The notes below the pieces were generated by a model. It searched no databases and was not told the DNA's origin. It saw only the letters and a program-made list of their open reading frames with translations. Both the position numbers and the translations under genes were made by a program. Shown here one piece after another: positions 11,619 to 24,100 of a DNA stretch of 60,000 bases (its first letter is position 1; every line of letters begins with the position of its first letter). Source of the DNA: Hydractinia symbiolongicarpus (lineage: Eukaryota > Cnidaria > Hydrozoa > Anthoathecata > Hydractiniidae); contig NC_079882.1 of the NCBI RefSeq assembly GCF_029227915.1, positions 26,295,001 through 26,355,000 on the forward strand. The letters are read 5' to 3'.

Positions 11619-14600
11619 ATGTCTCAAAAAGTTAAAGGGAAGATAAAAGCAATATTTACCAAAAAGACATCATCTGGAAATATACATGCTGGTGACAAGC
11701 AAGACTACAATTTTTTCTTTGGAAAAGATGTACTAAAGGTCTCGGATCCATACTTTGAATATTTTTATCTTAATAAGATTTTGATCAATAAATTTTCATG
11801 TTTTGGTTTTAGGAGATCAGCAATGAAAACACTGTACTACAGCGAGTTAAAGCACTCAAGGAGTTGACTGAAAATTTGGAGAGTAAAAGAATAGAAGAGG
11901 TATGTACCTCACAAACCTAGAAAAAAATGAATGAGAATGACATTCTAAACTTTAGAACTCACCATATCAGCACTAAATGTTAGTCAGATTACATGTCATT
12001 ACTATCAAAATCTTTTTGTGCTTGGGTCTAAGTAATATTTAACATTTTCTCTGGTGGTAATTTTGACTTTTCTTTAACTTGAATCTTATAATCTGTGACT
12101 AAAAAAATGTTTATAGCATCTTATAATCTTCATGGAAAATGCAAGTTAAAAAATTGTTTGTAAAAACATTTTTATTCAAATTGCTGTTATAAGTAAAATA
12201 AAATATATGATAACAACCTCAAATTAGCTATTGTTTTACTTATATCACTAGTCGATAAGGCCCGTGGAGAAATCCATTTAGGCAGGAGGACAATGTAAAA
12301 ATTTGTTATTTTAGACCTTTGCATATGCGAAAACAAATTGACAAAATTCAGTTTATCCGTTGTCTCTATTGTGTAGAGCTCTACACACTCATGAAGAGAA
12401 TGTATGTGATTATGTGATTTTGATGAACCGTTAATGATATATCAGGGTTTAAAAATTATGCTGACGTCAGCAAAGACCCGCAAAAACACACAAAACTTTT
12501 TTTTTAGAAATTTGTATACCTGTTGCCTTCAATGTATAGGTCTTTAAACGCTGATCAAGAAAATGTATAGGATCGTGTACTTTTGACAAAGGGTTGGAGA
12601 GATATTAGGGTTTGAAAGTTTTTTGATGACGTCATCAACCCGTTCATTCTGAAAAAGATTCGGGGACCCAGGGCTGGAAAACTTACCCAAATTAGTCCCA
12701 GGTGGTCCCTAGTTACCACGCGGTAAAAAATCATTAACGTCACTACCTCATTTCCAAGTTATTTGGCCTCAAAGTTTTAAGTGCACTGTAACGGCTTCAT
12801 TAATTTAATATAGGATATTGACAGTAAAGTAGTGTTCTTGACGTTGCGCCATAACGTCAGAAAATTTAACATATTATACATGCATTTTTCGGTTACTCCA
12901 AAGAAAATTTTGGTAAGATCAAAGGAAAATGAACATATCCACTTTGCCTGTTACAGACACACGGAAGTGGTGTATTATTATATAGGATATATTTAAAGTA
13001 ATATTACTAAATGGGAAGAAAAATATTGGGAATGTTGGAAATAAGTATAAGTATTTATAAGGCAAAATAAAAGCTTTCGAATGTCCATCCTTTTTTAAAG
13101 AAATACGGAATTTAAGTTTGCGAATACAAAGGATTTTTCCTTGGGACCTTTTGTTGACATTGATGATAACAAAATTTCCATTAGATAGACACCAGCTGCT
13201 CCAACATCAAGGATGACAAACAAGAGTAAATGTGTCGAAAACCCTATGTTTTCCTTTTTTAATCATCAATAATCTCTGTTTGTTAATTTGCTAATTTAAT
13301 TCTGGTTTGTAAATTCTATTTTAGAGGAATTTGAGGTGACAAATAATTTTGTAGATACAGTTTAAAGAACGCTTAATATGTTTTTAAACCCTTTAAATTG
13401 TTTTGCATGATTTCCAAATGCATGATTTTTTGTCTTGCGATACTTAAAAATAAACTTTGGAAGAAAATATGACCATTGCCATTCACCATTCATCTATATT
13501 TATTGCACAAACGGTTTTATTTATGGAAGAAAATTATCCAGTCCAAATGTCATGACTACAAGCGTAGGATTAGTTTGACAATCAAATTTCAGGAACTGTA
13601 ACTTTGTTGTTACAAAACAAATAATTCTTATCATGTTGCCTGTTGTTAGTTCTTCTTTAATTAACATTCAGTGTAGTTTGCCTTTTAGCTTAATTATAAA
13701 CTAATATACGTAATTGTTTCTAATTTTTGTATAGTAAGAATGTAGACCTTTTTATTAACAAGAGAACGTATTTATTAAGAATGCGATAGAAGCGTTATTG
13801 GTTACGATAACAGACCTTCTTCAACCTGATACTTCAGTGGAGGGAAGACATGGTGCATTTCAATTTCTTATATCTCTGGTTACTGGACAGGTAAGAATGC
13901 AAAGAAGATGCAACCAGCAGAGGCTAAGTAAAAGCTATGAATTTTACTTATGTAGTGCGCATTATTCAGAGAAGTATTTTTGAAGAAGACAATTTTGTGG
14001 ATTTTAGCAAAACTTAAAATATTTCTATAAAAGATTAAAAAATAGGATTTGTAAGTTTAAATTTGTGCAAAATTTTTATCCATTACTTTTTGTTTGGGAG
14101 ACACCTTAATAGGCAAAATTTGAAACAAGTGAAAAATATTGCCTATATATTATTCTGTTTTCGGTAGCAGGTTTTTTTCTTTTTACGTTAGAATTGCTTT
14201 TCATGGACTTAAGAATTCTAACCATTGTTTCATATTTTTCCTTCTATAATAATTATTTTAAATTTCTGTCTAATTATTCATTTTTAAAGATATGCAGTAT
14301 TAATAATTTTACATTTTTCCTCCACATATTTATATTATTTTATTTTGTTGTTTAGTATGAGCGTCTTGGTATGTTGCGAAGTCATTTTTTTCGTATTGTC
14401 ATTAACCATCCTTGTGAAGAAGACCTACACTTCAGGTTTGTGACATCCTATTTTCCTCTTTGTATTAATGAAATCTTAGTCCTTCAAAATTTGTATGATA
14501 ATGATTTATAAGTCCCTTCTTTGGGAGTAATATAGTTATCTTCTGTAGTAAAATAGCAAATTTAGAATAGATTCTAATTTGGAAATCAATGTTAACGGTA

Positions 14601-15190
14601 CTGAGAACACTGGATGACACCCTGTTTGTAACAATTTAATCTTCAAAATGGACAATTGTGCTGGGCAGCTGTACACGGCATGTAGTTTATCCTTTTCATA
14701 ATTTCCACAGTTTTTTTAAAGAGGTATTTTACCTTTTTGAAACAATATACTGAGCCGCTCGATCTTAAAACGAGTATAAGACATTAAAGTAAAATAAAAT
14801 TCAGATTTTTACCCTTTTCTGAAACTGTTCGCATTTTCACATATATACCTATATATATATATATAATATATATACCTTCATCCAGCATGTGTTTTTAATA
14901 CTGTTGTTTTCTGATTGTTGCTATAACCATTGATTGGTGGTATTTCTTATTTCTTATTGCATTTGTAGACTTCGTTAACTGTGAATGGCCTACTTTTGTT
15001 CCTAGGATAATGTTGCTGAAGGTATTGACAGATAATGGAAAGGACATTTCATATTGCGAGCAAATTGGTAAAAGATCACTTTAAATAGGAATTCTTATTT
15101 TACACAAATACATCATGATGTTTTATTTTTATTTTGTCACATAGGCTGGTTTCTTGTGACTTTTATGTCAAATGCGCTATTTTCAGTTAG
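11619..15190 (+). other. TSC2: TSC2 exons 1-6 (N-terminal tuberin repeats)
   Basis: Six short exons encode residues 1-168. Exon 1 (40 codons) starts with a basic segment and ends before the conserved helix. Exon 2 ends RIEE and exon 3 opens NAIEALL, which reproduces the tuberin pattern around the EEHAVEAL region and fixes the acceptor at 13780 rather than the nearby AGs at 13762 or 13764. Exons 4-6 carry the ERLGMLR, LKVLTDNGK and WFLVTFMSNALFSV segments. The region belongs to the alpha-helical domain that binds hamartin (TSC1) in known tuberins. Confidence 0.93.
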
Positions 15191-18100
15191 GTAAGGTTAC
15201 TTTTTATTAAACTGTGACATTTTAGGCTTCTTTAATTGAAGACATAATTTTATGTGAATTGTTAGGCCTATCTATAAGTAAAAGAATTTTGTTTTTATAT
15301 GGTGTGTCCTGACTGTCATTAAGTTTACTTCTCTCACAGTTCCCGAAATTTTTTGTAGTGTTGACATAAACTTTTTAAAATTATTTAAAAGCATTGCATC
15401 GTACAACTGAGGTGTGTCTATTTATTATTTATTCTGACTTAGCAATCGGCTAGACAAATTTTATAAGCTGACAAATTTTATAAGCTAGACAAATTTATAA
15501 CCTAGAAAAATTTTAGTGTTCATTTGAGGTATTTAGTTTAATTGGATTTTTAACCTCCTTATGAACTATAAATATTTGGAAACAATTCACATCCAAAAAA
15601 CAAAACAAAAGTCAGGAAAGTTGTTATAAAATAATTTTATAAAGCAGGTGGCATGCAAAGTACTGAGAAGCTGAAATATTTTTTTTAAAGTTTTTTTTTC
15701 AGAATGTTTAATTTGTTTTTATTATGAATTTTTGTGTGCAGCCCATTGAATAGCTATGCTGAACAGTAAATTTAGCCAATTGTGCCTAACTAGAATTTGT
15801 TATTATCATCTTGAGAGCTGGTCCAAAAAAATTGAAGCATTATAATAAGCATTATTTTAATTTCTTTTATACGTGTTTTTCACAAAAAATTATGTTTCTT
15901 AAATCTAAAATCCTAAAAATATTATAAGAGTAAAAAATAAAGCATTTTTCAAACATTTTAAAACTGTCTATCTATTTTGGGCACCCAAATCATAAGTCCC
16001 CTTAATCATTATACCAATATATAATTTGATCCGGCTCAGCCCCTGCACCTAAAGAAATGTCTGATGTCCTTGTGGCTTAATTCAAACTCTTACAAAAAGC
16101 TTTTACTTTATTTGAAACTTTTGTTCTGTTTTTGACAATTAACATCAGGAACATGATGCATTTTAGCCAAACTAACTTGTTTTTAATAAATTTTTTAACA
16201 CAATTTCCCTCTACCAGTAGCAAATGTTTTATAGAATATTTTTGATAGCTTCTTTGATGAAGTTCCTTGCTGTTATGTAGAACTTTTCAACATTTTTGTT
16301 TGGGAGGTGATATAGTTACCAAAAGGAACATCATGTCCTGTAGATCGTTAAGGCTGGTAAAATTGGTCAGGAATTTGTAACTGAAAATGTTAAAAGAATT
16401 TTAGATATTAGTATAATAAATTGATTCTGTGGTAGTAGGTAAGAGTTCATGTGTTTGTCCAGGTTGTGTGTTGCAACCAATTTCAACCATTTCTCACTGA
16501 CCAGAAAAGTTTTGGGTTGGATTTTTGCAATGTTTGTTTACTTCCCCAGTACTTCGCCCATTTCTAAAGACAGTTAAACTACTGACCCAAATTTTGTCTA
16601 TAAAGTATAAGTACAGCAAAATAGAAATGTAGCAAACAATCCCTAAGCAAATAAATAAAGGGAATGCCAAGGTGATCACAGGTTCTAACCTTTACATGTG
16701 CTAAAGTTTTACCAATATATGATGTTGTATCCATTACACGAAAATGTATATATAACATCAGAAGTAAAGCTTTTTAAGATAAGAGATAGCGTAATAAAAT
16801 CGTTCCTAAATGCAGTAATACAACAAATACTTTCTTTTTTGGCACATTAAAACACAAAGGGACAATATGTGTTGTGTTACCTTATCAACAAATTTCTTAT
16901 TACACAAATCTAAAAAAAGTACTAGGATAGCTATTTTTTAAACAAAACCTACTTAAAAATTTATTGTAACATGCAATGAAATTAAAGCGTATTGTGAAAT
17001 ATAGAAGTGGCCTGTTTGTAATATAGTTGCTTTTTTAAATCCCTATATATGAGTTTGTGATTTTTTTAACATGTTTTACAACTATGACAAGTTTCATCAC
17101 TTAAGCATACCAGGCCTTGCCTTGAGCAAATAACCTCCCGAGCAATTAATTGCTCGCGTCAGAGTGTGTACGCGAGCAATTTAGCTTGCCATATTTTTTG
17201 CTAAAAAAACTTTACATTTACTCTCTAAGGGCATCTTTTTCAGGAGAGGCCTGCGCCTTGGCACACACCTAAATTGTTTCAGGCGTGTGAATAAAATGTC
17301 TGATAGATTTCCGTCTTGGTCGGACACTTTTAGATCTCAGAATTATTGAATAGTCTTGGTCCTTTAAATCCACGAGCAAGTCTATTCATAGCCAACCTGA
17401 CCATCCTAGCTAATTCCCCGACTCCTGACTTAGTTAAAAAACTACGTAGACATTAATCTCATTTGCCGGGCCCCTTCGTTGTTGGTAACCAGGTCTTACA
17501 CAAGAAATCCAGCCATGCGGTTTTTAACTAATGCAGAGGTGAACGCTAACGAAGTCTGCAAAACTGCACATACAGGCAGAACAGACAATTTATCATGGAT
17601 TTAATTGTAGATAATTTCTTCATTTGACGAAAAAATTGGAAACCATAGCAGATCCAAATTTATTGGATTATTTTCTATATGCCGCAACTGTTATTCAAAC
17701 AATTTTAAAAACGAAACCCACGTGCGGTATAATTTTATGTATCTGACGTGTACAATGCGTGTACCCTTAGGGCCATTTTGGTACTAATTCATGTTTTTTA
17801 AACTTTTATATTTTGAAATTCAAAATTTATAAACTAAAATTCAAATATTTTAAAATATTTAAAATTAAAATCAAAAATTAAAAATCTTTTTTTTTTCTTT
17901 CGCGATCAAATATGATGCAATGAACCAACAGGTTCTTTTTAACCAACCCACTGCACTCCTGCATAGAGTTTTTTTATTAGGAGCGTTTCATAAGGAGCTG
18001 AAATTGGTGTCCAAAGTTTTCAGGAAGTCCTGAGACTGCCAGGCAGATATATTCTTTTTTTTACCAATATCGTTTTAATTGACTTTTGTTTGATATGCGT

Positions 18101-21100
18101 CTATTCTCTTGAATTTCTTTTGTTAAGAAAGATCTGGAAATAAAAGTTTATGCTAATCTTAGAAGTGTTTGAGATCAAATATTTTCAGAGTCCCTTAATT
18201 TTATAATTTTATAGGAGAAATTTAAAAAATGTAACTACACCAATCAGAAGCAATATTAATATTTATTTTTTTTAAATCTTTTTTTTGGTTTAGAACATTT
18301 GTTGACATTCATCGATAGTCTCTTATTGAACACAATATATGACAGTCTATTATTGTTATAATATTTTAAATTTCCGATTAACATTCGGATGTCCCTAGAC
18401 AAGAACCCAGGATGCCTGGGGAGGAGACTGGTTTGACGTTTAACCGATGTGTCGCGTGCGTAGCGAAACTTAAAATTGAAAAGCAAAATTTGAATTTGAG
18501 TTTTCAATTATTGTTTTTTGATCTTTCTTGAGTTTTAAACTTTAAATTTTAAATTTTAAATTTTCAATTTTCAAATTAAATTGAAAATTAAAAATCATTA
18601 AATAATTTTGATTTTTGATTTTTAAATTAAATTAAAAATCAAAATTAGCCATTATTTCTGATTTTTAATTTTCAATTAAATTGAAAATCAAATGGCCCTA
18701 AGGGTACACGCATTGTGTACCTTCTAAAAAGAGATTTTATTTATTAGTTTTATTTAAACCACGCGGATAAAGATTTTTCTCATTTTGAAAATGAAGCATA
18801 TTTTTTTCTATTTGCTTGTGATGACCTGAAAAATAGACATTAAATTAACGACAAACGACATAGTAGTATAGTCATGCATACTTAGTATAGTCATGCATAC
18901 TATTTCGGACATGTAGAAAAGGAAGTTAAAATTGAGAGAGTCGCTATACCAGTAGATGCTCGATCATTGTGTTTGGGGTTCACAATTAAAAATGTCCCCC
19001 ACTTTTCTACTGCAAAATGAATGCGCAACAAAGATTAACCTTAATGCCCGTATCGCACGCGTTTTATAAAATGGCAAATGAACTGTTGCACGATGGGTGA
19101 AAAATAATCACACCAAATATCTTTTCAGTTTCACTTAAAAGACCAATCAATTCTTGAGAAAAACGTTTATACTTATCTCAAAATGTTAATATTAACGCCA
19201 GCAATGGCATGCTTGGGTAACGAGCATTTACGCGAGCACTACGCGGGCGCGAGGAATTGCTCCTGACTCATGGCAATACATTAATAGTTGACAACACACA
19301 AAAAAGAAATAAAACAGCCTTGAATCATTTGGTATATTATCTACTGAAATATTTCAATCCAAAACATTAAAAGAACAGTTTGCCTTACAGACCCAAACTT
19401 ATGATCAAGAAAACCACGCATAAAATCAAAGAAGATAACAATGCAGCGTTTTCGAATTTAAGAATCGAACATATTTCAAACGATCGTAACGTAACAGATA
19501 TAAACATTGATTTATGTTTAGGTTTTAGGTTTAGGGTTATTGTAACGACAACAACACTGAATCACACAGTCTGTAGTGTTAAAAACAGTATAACGGAAGA
19601 ATTATCTTTTACAGTTTATATAAATTCTTTTCTAGGATATATGCGCTGTTTTTATAAGTGTGTTTTAGTATTATTATATAGATGATTTTCTGCACAAAGA
19701 TAGAGAGAAATTGACTCTCAAATGTGATAAAGTCTGTTTTTTGAAAATATTTTTATCAGCCTAATAATGGTTGATTCATGGACAAAATAAGTTAAAGCGG
19801 TTCAAAATTGTGGATTTTCAACCTTTTGAAGGATTGAATTAATAGTTTTTTTTATGTTTTGCACAAAGATAAGGAACAATACACCCTTAAATGTGACGAA
19901 GTTAGTTTTTTTAAAAAAGGTTTTAGGGCAAAATGAGTCAGAATGGTTCAAAAAATGAATTTTAGAACTTATAACTGTGAATTAAGTTGTTTTATGTTAT
20001 AAAATTTTGATAATAACTGGCACCAACACTATTCATTGTTTAAACTATGTTTGTTTCAATAAAATGAATTATGTTGTTTAAATTTTGAGTTACTTAATAA
20101 ATCGAGGTAGGTCAAATAAAGTTTCACTTTTAACACCGATATACACAGAAGAATATGCACAAAGATTATTGAATTTCCGCGCCCGAAGGCATAGGAAATT
20201 CTTTAAAACCGTCGTTTTTTTCTTTCGGAGCATTTTTTGAGAAAAAATCGACCCTGGGATTTCACATTGCTCCGCCACAGATGTAAACTTCGTACCCATG
20301 CTCCTTAACTACTGGGAAGTCTCGCATTGACGTTTCAGGCTAAAGTTGGTATTTGTTTTCGACAAAATTTAGCACAGTTAACAAAAAAGTATGCTGAACA
20401 TAATGGTGACATCAAAATTTTGATTTTTGTCACCTAAATGCCATTTTAGGCCAAAATTGGTCCAAAAATTAAAACTACTTCATTTTCAACAAAATTTGGC
20501 ACAGTTAACAAAAAAGTATGCTGAACATAATGGTGACATCAAAATTTTGATTTTTGTCACCTAAATGCCATTTTAGGCCAAAATTTGTCCAAAAATTAAA
20601 ACTATTTTATTTTCAACAAAATTTGGCACAGATAACAAATAAAGTATGCTGAACATGATGGTGACATCAAAATTTTGATTTTTGTCACCTAAATGCCATT
20701 TTAGGCCAAAATTGGTCCAAAAATTAAAACTATTTTATTTTCAACAAAATTTGGCAAAGTTAAGAAAACAAGTATGCTGAACATAATTTTTGTCACCTAA
20801 ATGCCATTTTAGGCCAAAATTGGTCCAAAATTAAAACTACTTCATTTTCAACAAAATTTGGCACAGTTAACAAAAAAGTATGCTGAACATAATGGTGACA
20901 TCAAAATTTTGATTTTTGTCACCTAAATGCCATTTTAGGCCAAAATTGGTCCAAAAATTAAAACTATTTTATTTTCAACAAAATTTGGCACAGTTAACAA
21001 ATAAAGTATGCTGAACATGATGGGGACATCAAAATTTTGATTTTTGTCACCTAAATGCCATTTTAGGCCAAAATTGGTCCAAAAATTAAAACTATTTTAT

Positions 21101-24100
21101 TTTCAACAAAATTTGGCAAAGTTAAGAAAACAAGTATGCTAAACATAATGGTGACATCAAAATTTTGATTTTTGTCACCTAAATGCCATTTTAGGCCAAA
21201 ATTTATCCAAAAATTAAAACTGCTTTATTTTCAACTAAAATTGACACAGTTAATAAAAAAAGTATGCTGAAAATGATGGTCACATCAAAATTTTGATTTT
21301 TTGTCAACTAATGCCGTTTAAGACCATAAACGTTTCAATCGCAAGACTTTCAACCATGAATGATAGGCTGTATTTTTTGTTAGCAATTTCTTTTAAAATG
21401 TGAGTTTAATGACACGTTTGGTTTTGTTTGCGTTTGTTGTAAGATATAATGTCACTAGTGTGCTTTATCTTCAGAGATTCATGCACCAAACCCCTTCGAA
21501 TGTTTGGCACAATAACACAACGAATTAGGTTTTCATCAAATATTTTAGTAGCGCGCGGAAATTCTTATAGCCCCCAGGGCTTCTTGTTCACTTTTTAAAT
21601 ATTCTTCTAATACTTTTTTTGGTTTAATACACGCAAAAATATAAAAAGAATAATGTAACACCTGCCTACTAATTTCATATTCTTTCGTTATTTCTCAAAC
21701 ATATACACAGAGGATAATTAGAGTCAGAGTTCAACTATGGATAACTTCGAGAAACAAGCTGCTCTTCTCATTACTATCATGGGTTCTTGCAATAGCGTGA
21801 TTAAAAATAGTAAAAGAAAAAAGCCTTGTAAAAAAAAGCACACAGTTTGGGTTAAGGAATGGTTACGAAGAGTGATGATGACGAACAATGATGAGAACCC
21901 CAATTTCCCCTAAAGAAAAATTAACTATTACTCTTATTTTCTTGGCCAGTGGCGAGTCACACGAAGGGCTAATGTATCAATTTCGGATCCATAAAACATA
22001 TTTATTCCACGTAAATTATTTTGAAAAGAGTTTTGATTACCATTGCTCGTCATTTTTTTTAAAAAACGCTGTGCTTACTCAGCTTTACTCAACAATAACT
22101 AAAGTTTCTTTCACAGCCTTTCATTTTATGTGAGTAAAAGCGCAGTTTCGAAAGAAAAAGTGCCAATGACGTCATAATGCTGTACACAACTCATTGTTTA
22201 AATATTCTTTTTTCGCTGAATATAGCTTAAATCCATAACAAGTTATTATTTTAGTTATGTATAGAACAAAACTTTTAGAGAAAACGATGGGTATTTTTGA
22301 TAAAATTCAATTAGAAAATAAATAAGGAATTGTTCTGAAGGCCTAACAGAACATCCTGTTTAACTGAGATTTTTTATTCTGTTTTTGTGTTGTTTGGTAT
22401 AACCGTCCAAAAGTGTTGTTGCTTAAAATGTCTTTAATCAATCTCAAAAGTAGTTAGGTCAAACAATGTAAAGGAAACAGGTGATGACATTTTAAGTATG
22501 GAGACTCCTAATGGAATTAAACTAGAACACCTGCAATAAATTAATTGAAGGTTGGACTAAAAAAAATGAGAATTTTATTTAATAATAATTTCCATTTATT
22601 TATGTATTATTAGCTTTCCCAGCTGCTGCTTGTGCATTATTTCTCTTTTTTTAAACCAAATTTTATCGTATCTTTAAATAATATGGTGCTATTTGAAAAA
22701 TGTATGACCTACATTATACATGTATTTCAGAATGACCAATAATTCGTCTGATGTGTCGCCATGCAGAAGCTATATGGTCCTCATTCTAGGTGTTAGTAAT
22801 GTCGGCATCATAGAAAAGGGTGTGTTTTTTAGTGCATATACATTAGTGTCAGTATTGACATTTGTCCTTAATGCAGTGGTGATCAAAACTCTGTTAAAGC
22901 GAAAAAGAGCAAAGAGTGATAATCTCTTTCTTATATTATCCATATCTGATTTTTTGGTTGGAGCTGTTGCATTGCCGGTACTATCATTGGAATTTATTGT
23001 TAATGATAAACTGAACTGCCTAATTCAACCTTGGATTGCAACTTTCTCAATCTTCCCATTTTCATTTTCTTGGGTTTTGACAATTCTAATATCCATCGAC
23101 AGATATGTTGCAATTTTGCTGCCCCGCATTCACAGACTGTGTAAGGAGACAAATTTTACTTACAAGTGTGTAATTTTAGTGTTTTTTTTTGTCGTCAGCT
23201 TTGCTACTGCATATGGTTGGAAAAAGAAAGAAGAAATGTCTTTGTTAAGTAACCCAGAGACTCATGTCAATATTTTCACTATAGCAATTCCTTTGATGGA
23301 ACTTGTATTTCTTATATTCACATCATTTTTACATTTGCACTTGTACATATCTGTTCGAAGAAAAACAAGGAAAATGGATGCAAGTCGCCATACGAATAGT
23401 AATAGTCAAAGAAAACTAACAATAACAATAACTTTAATGTTTTTTTGTGCAGTTATTTTAAATATTCCATTGTTCGTCTTCAGTTTTTATGAGCTGTTTA
23501 CAAGTAGATCCACTTGGAAACCAGTTGTCATGTATCGTGGTAGAAAATGGACAATGTTAATAACTTTCACAAATTCATTTTGTAATTCAATCATACTGAT
23601 GCGCTCTTCAAGTTTTAAAAAGACATGACTAATAATATACTAATTATGTATTGTTTTCACGATACATTTGCCATATGTTAATTCCATGACATTGCTTTTA
23701 TGTAGGTTATGTGGTTTTAATCCTGTTTTGTGAAATCAAATGTTAAGTCCAATGAAGGTCAAAATATTCTTTATACATATCTTTGAATTTTATTTGTTTT
23801 CAATAAAATTTGCCAGGTTTAAAGAAAACGTGTTGTATGATAAATCGATACTAACTAGTCAGTGGGATAAATCTATATTATAATATAGCCGTCGTCTGTC
23901 TGTCTCTGCGCGGACCCCCGCTAAGTTAGAAAATGATGTTACGGAAACACGAATATCAAATGCGATATATTCTTATCCACTTTGTTGCCACGGGTAAATT
24001 CAAAGGACGGGCGAACCCGTGGATTTTTCCACGGGCAACGACTAGTCTATATTATAATACCTGTATACGTCCGTCTGTCACGCAAAATGGTAGCTTAGCT

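Noticed and set aside
20337-21325. CRISPR-like array
   Set aside because: The ~127-bp units are contiguous and similar throughout with no unique spacers; this is a eukaryotic satellite.
22720-22731. Upstream ATG as the GPCR start
   Set aside because: It falls inside the TGTATTTCAG acceptor tract, while the next ATG at 22732 opens with a glycosylation-site N-terminus typical of receptors.
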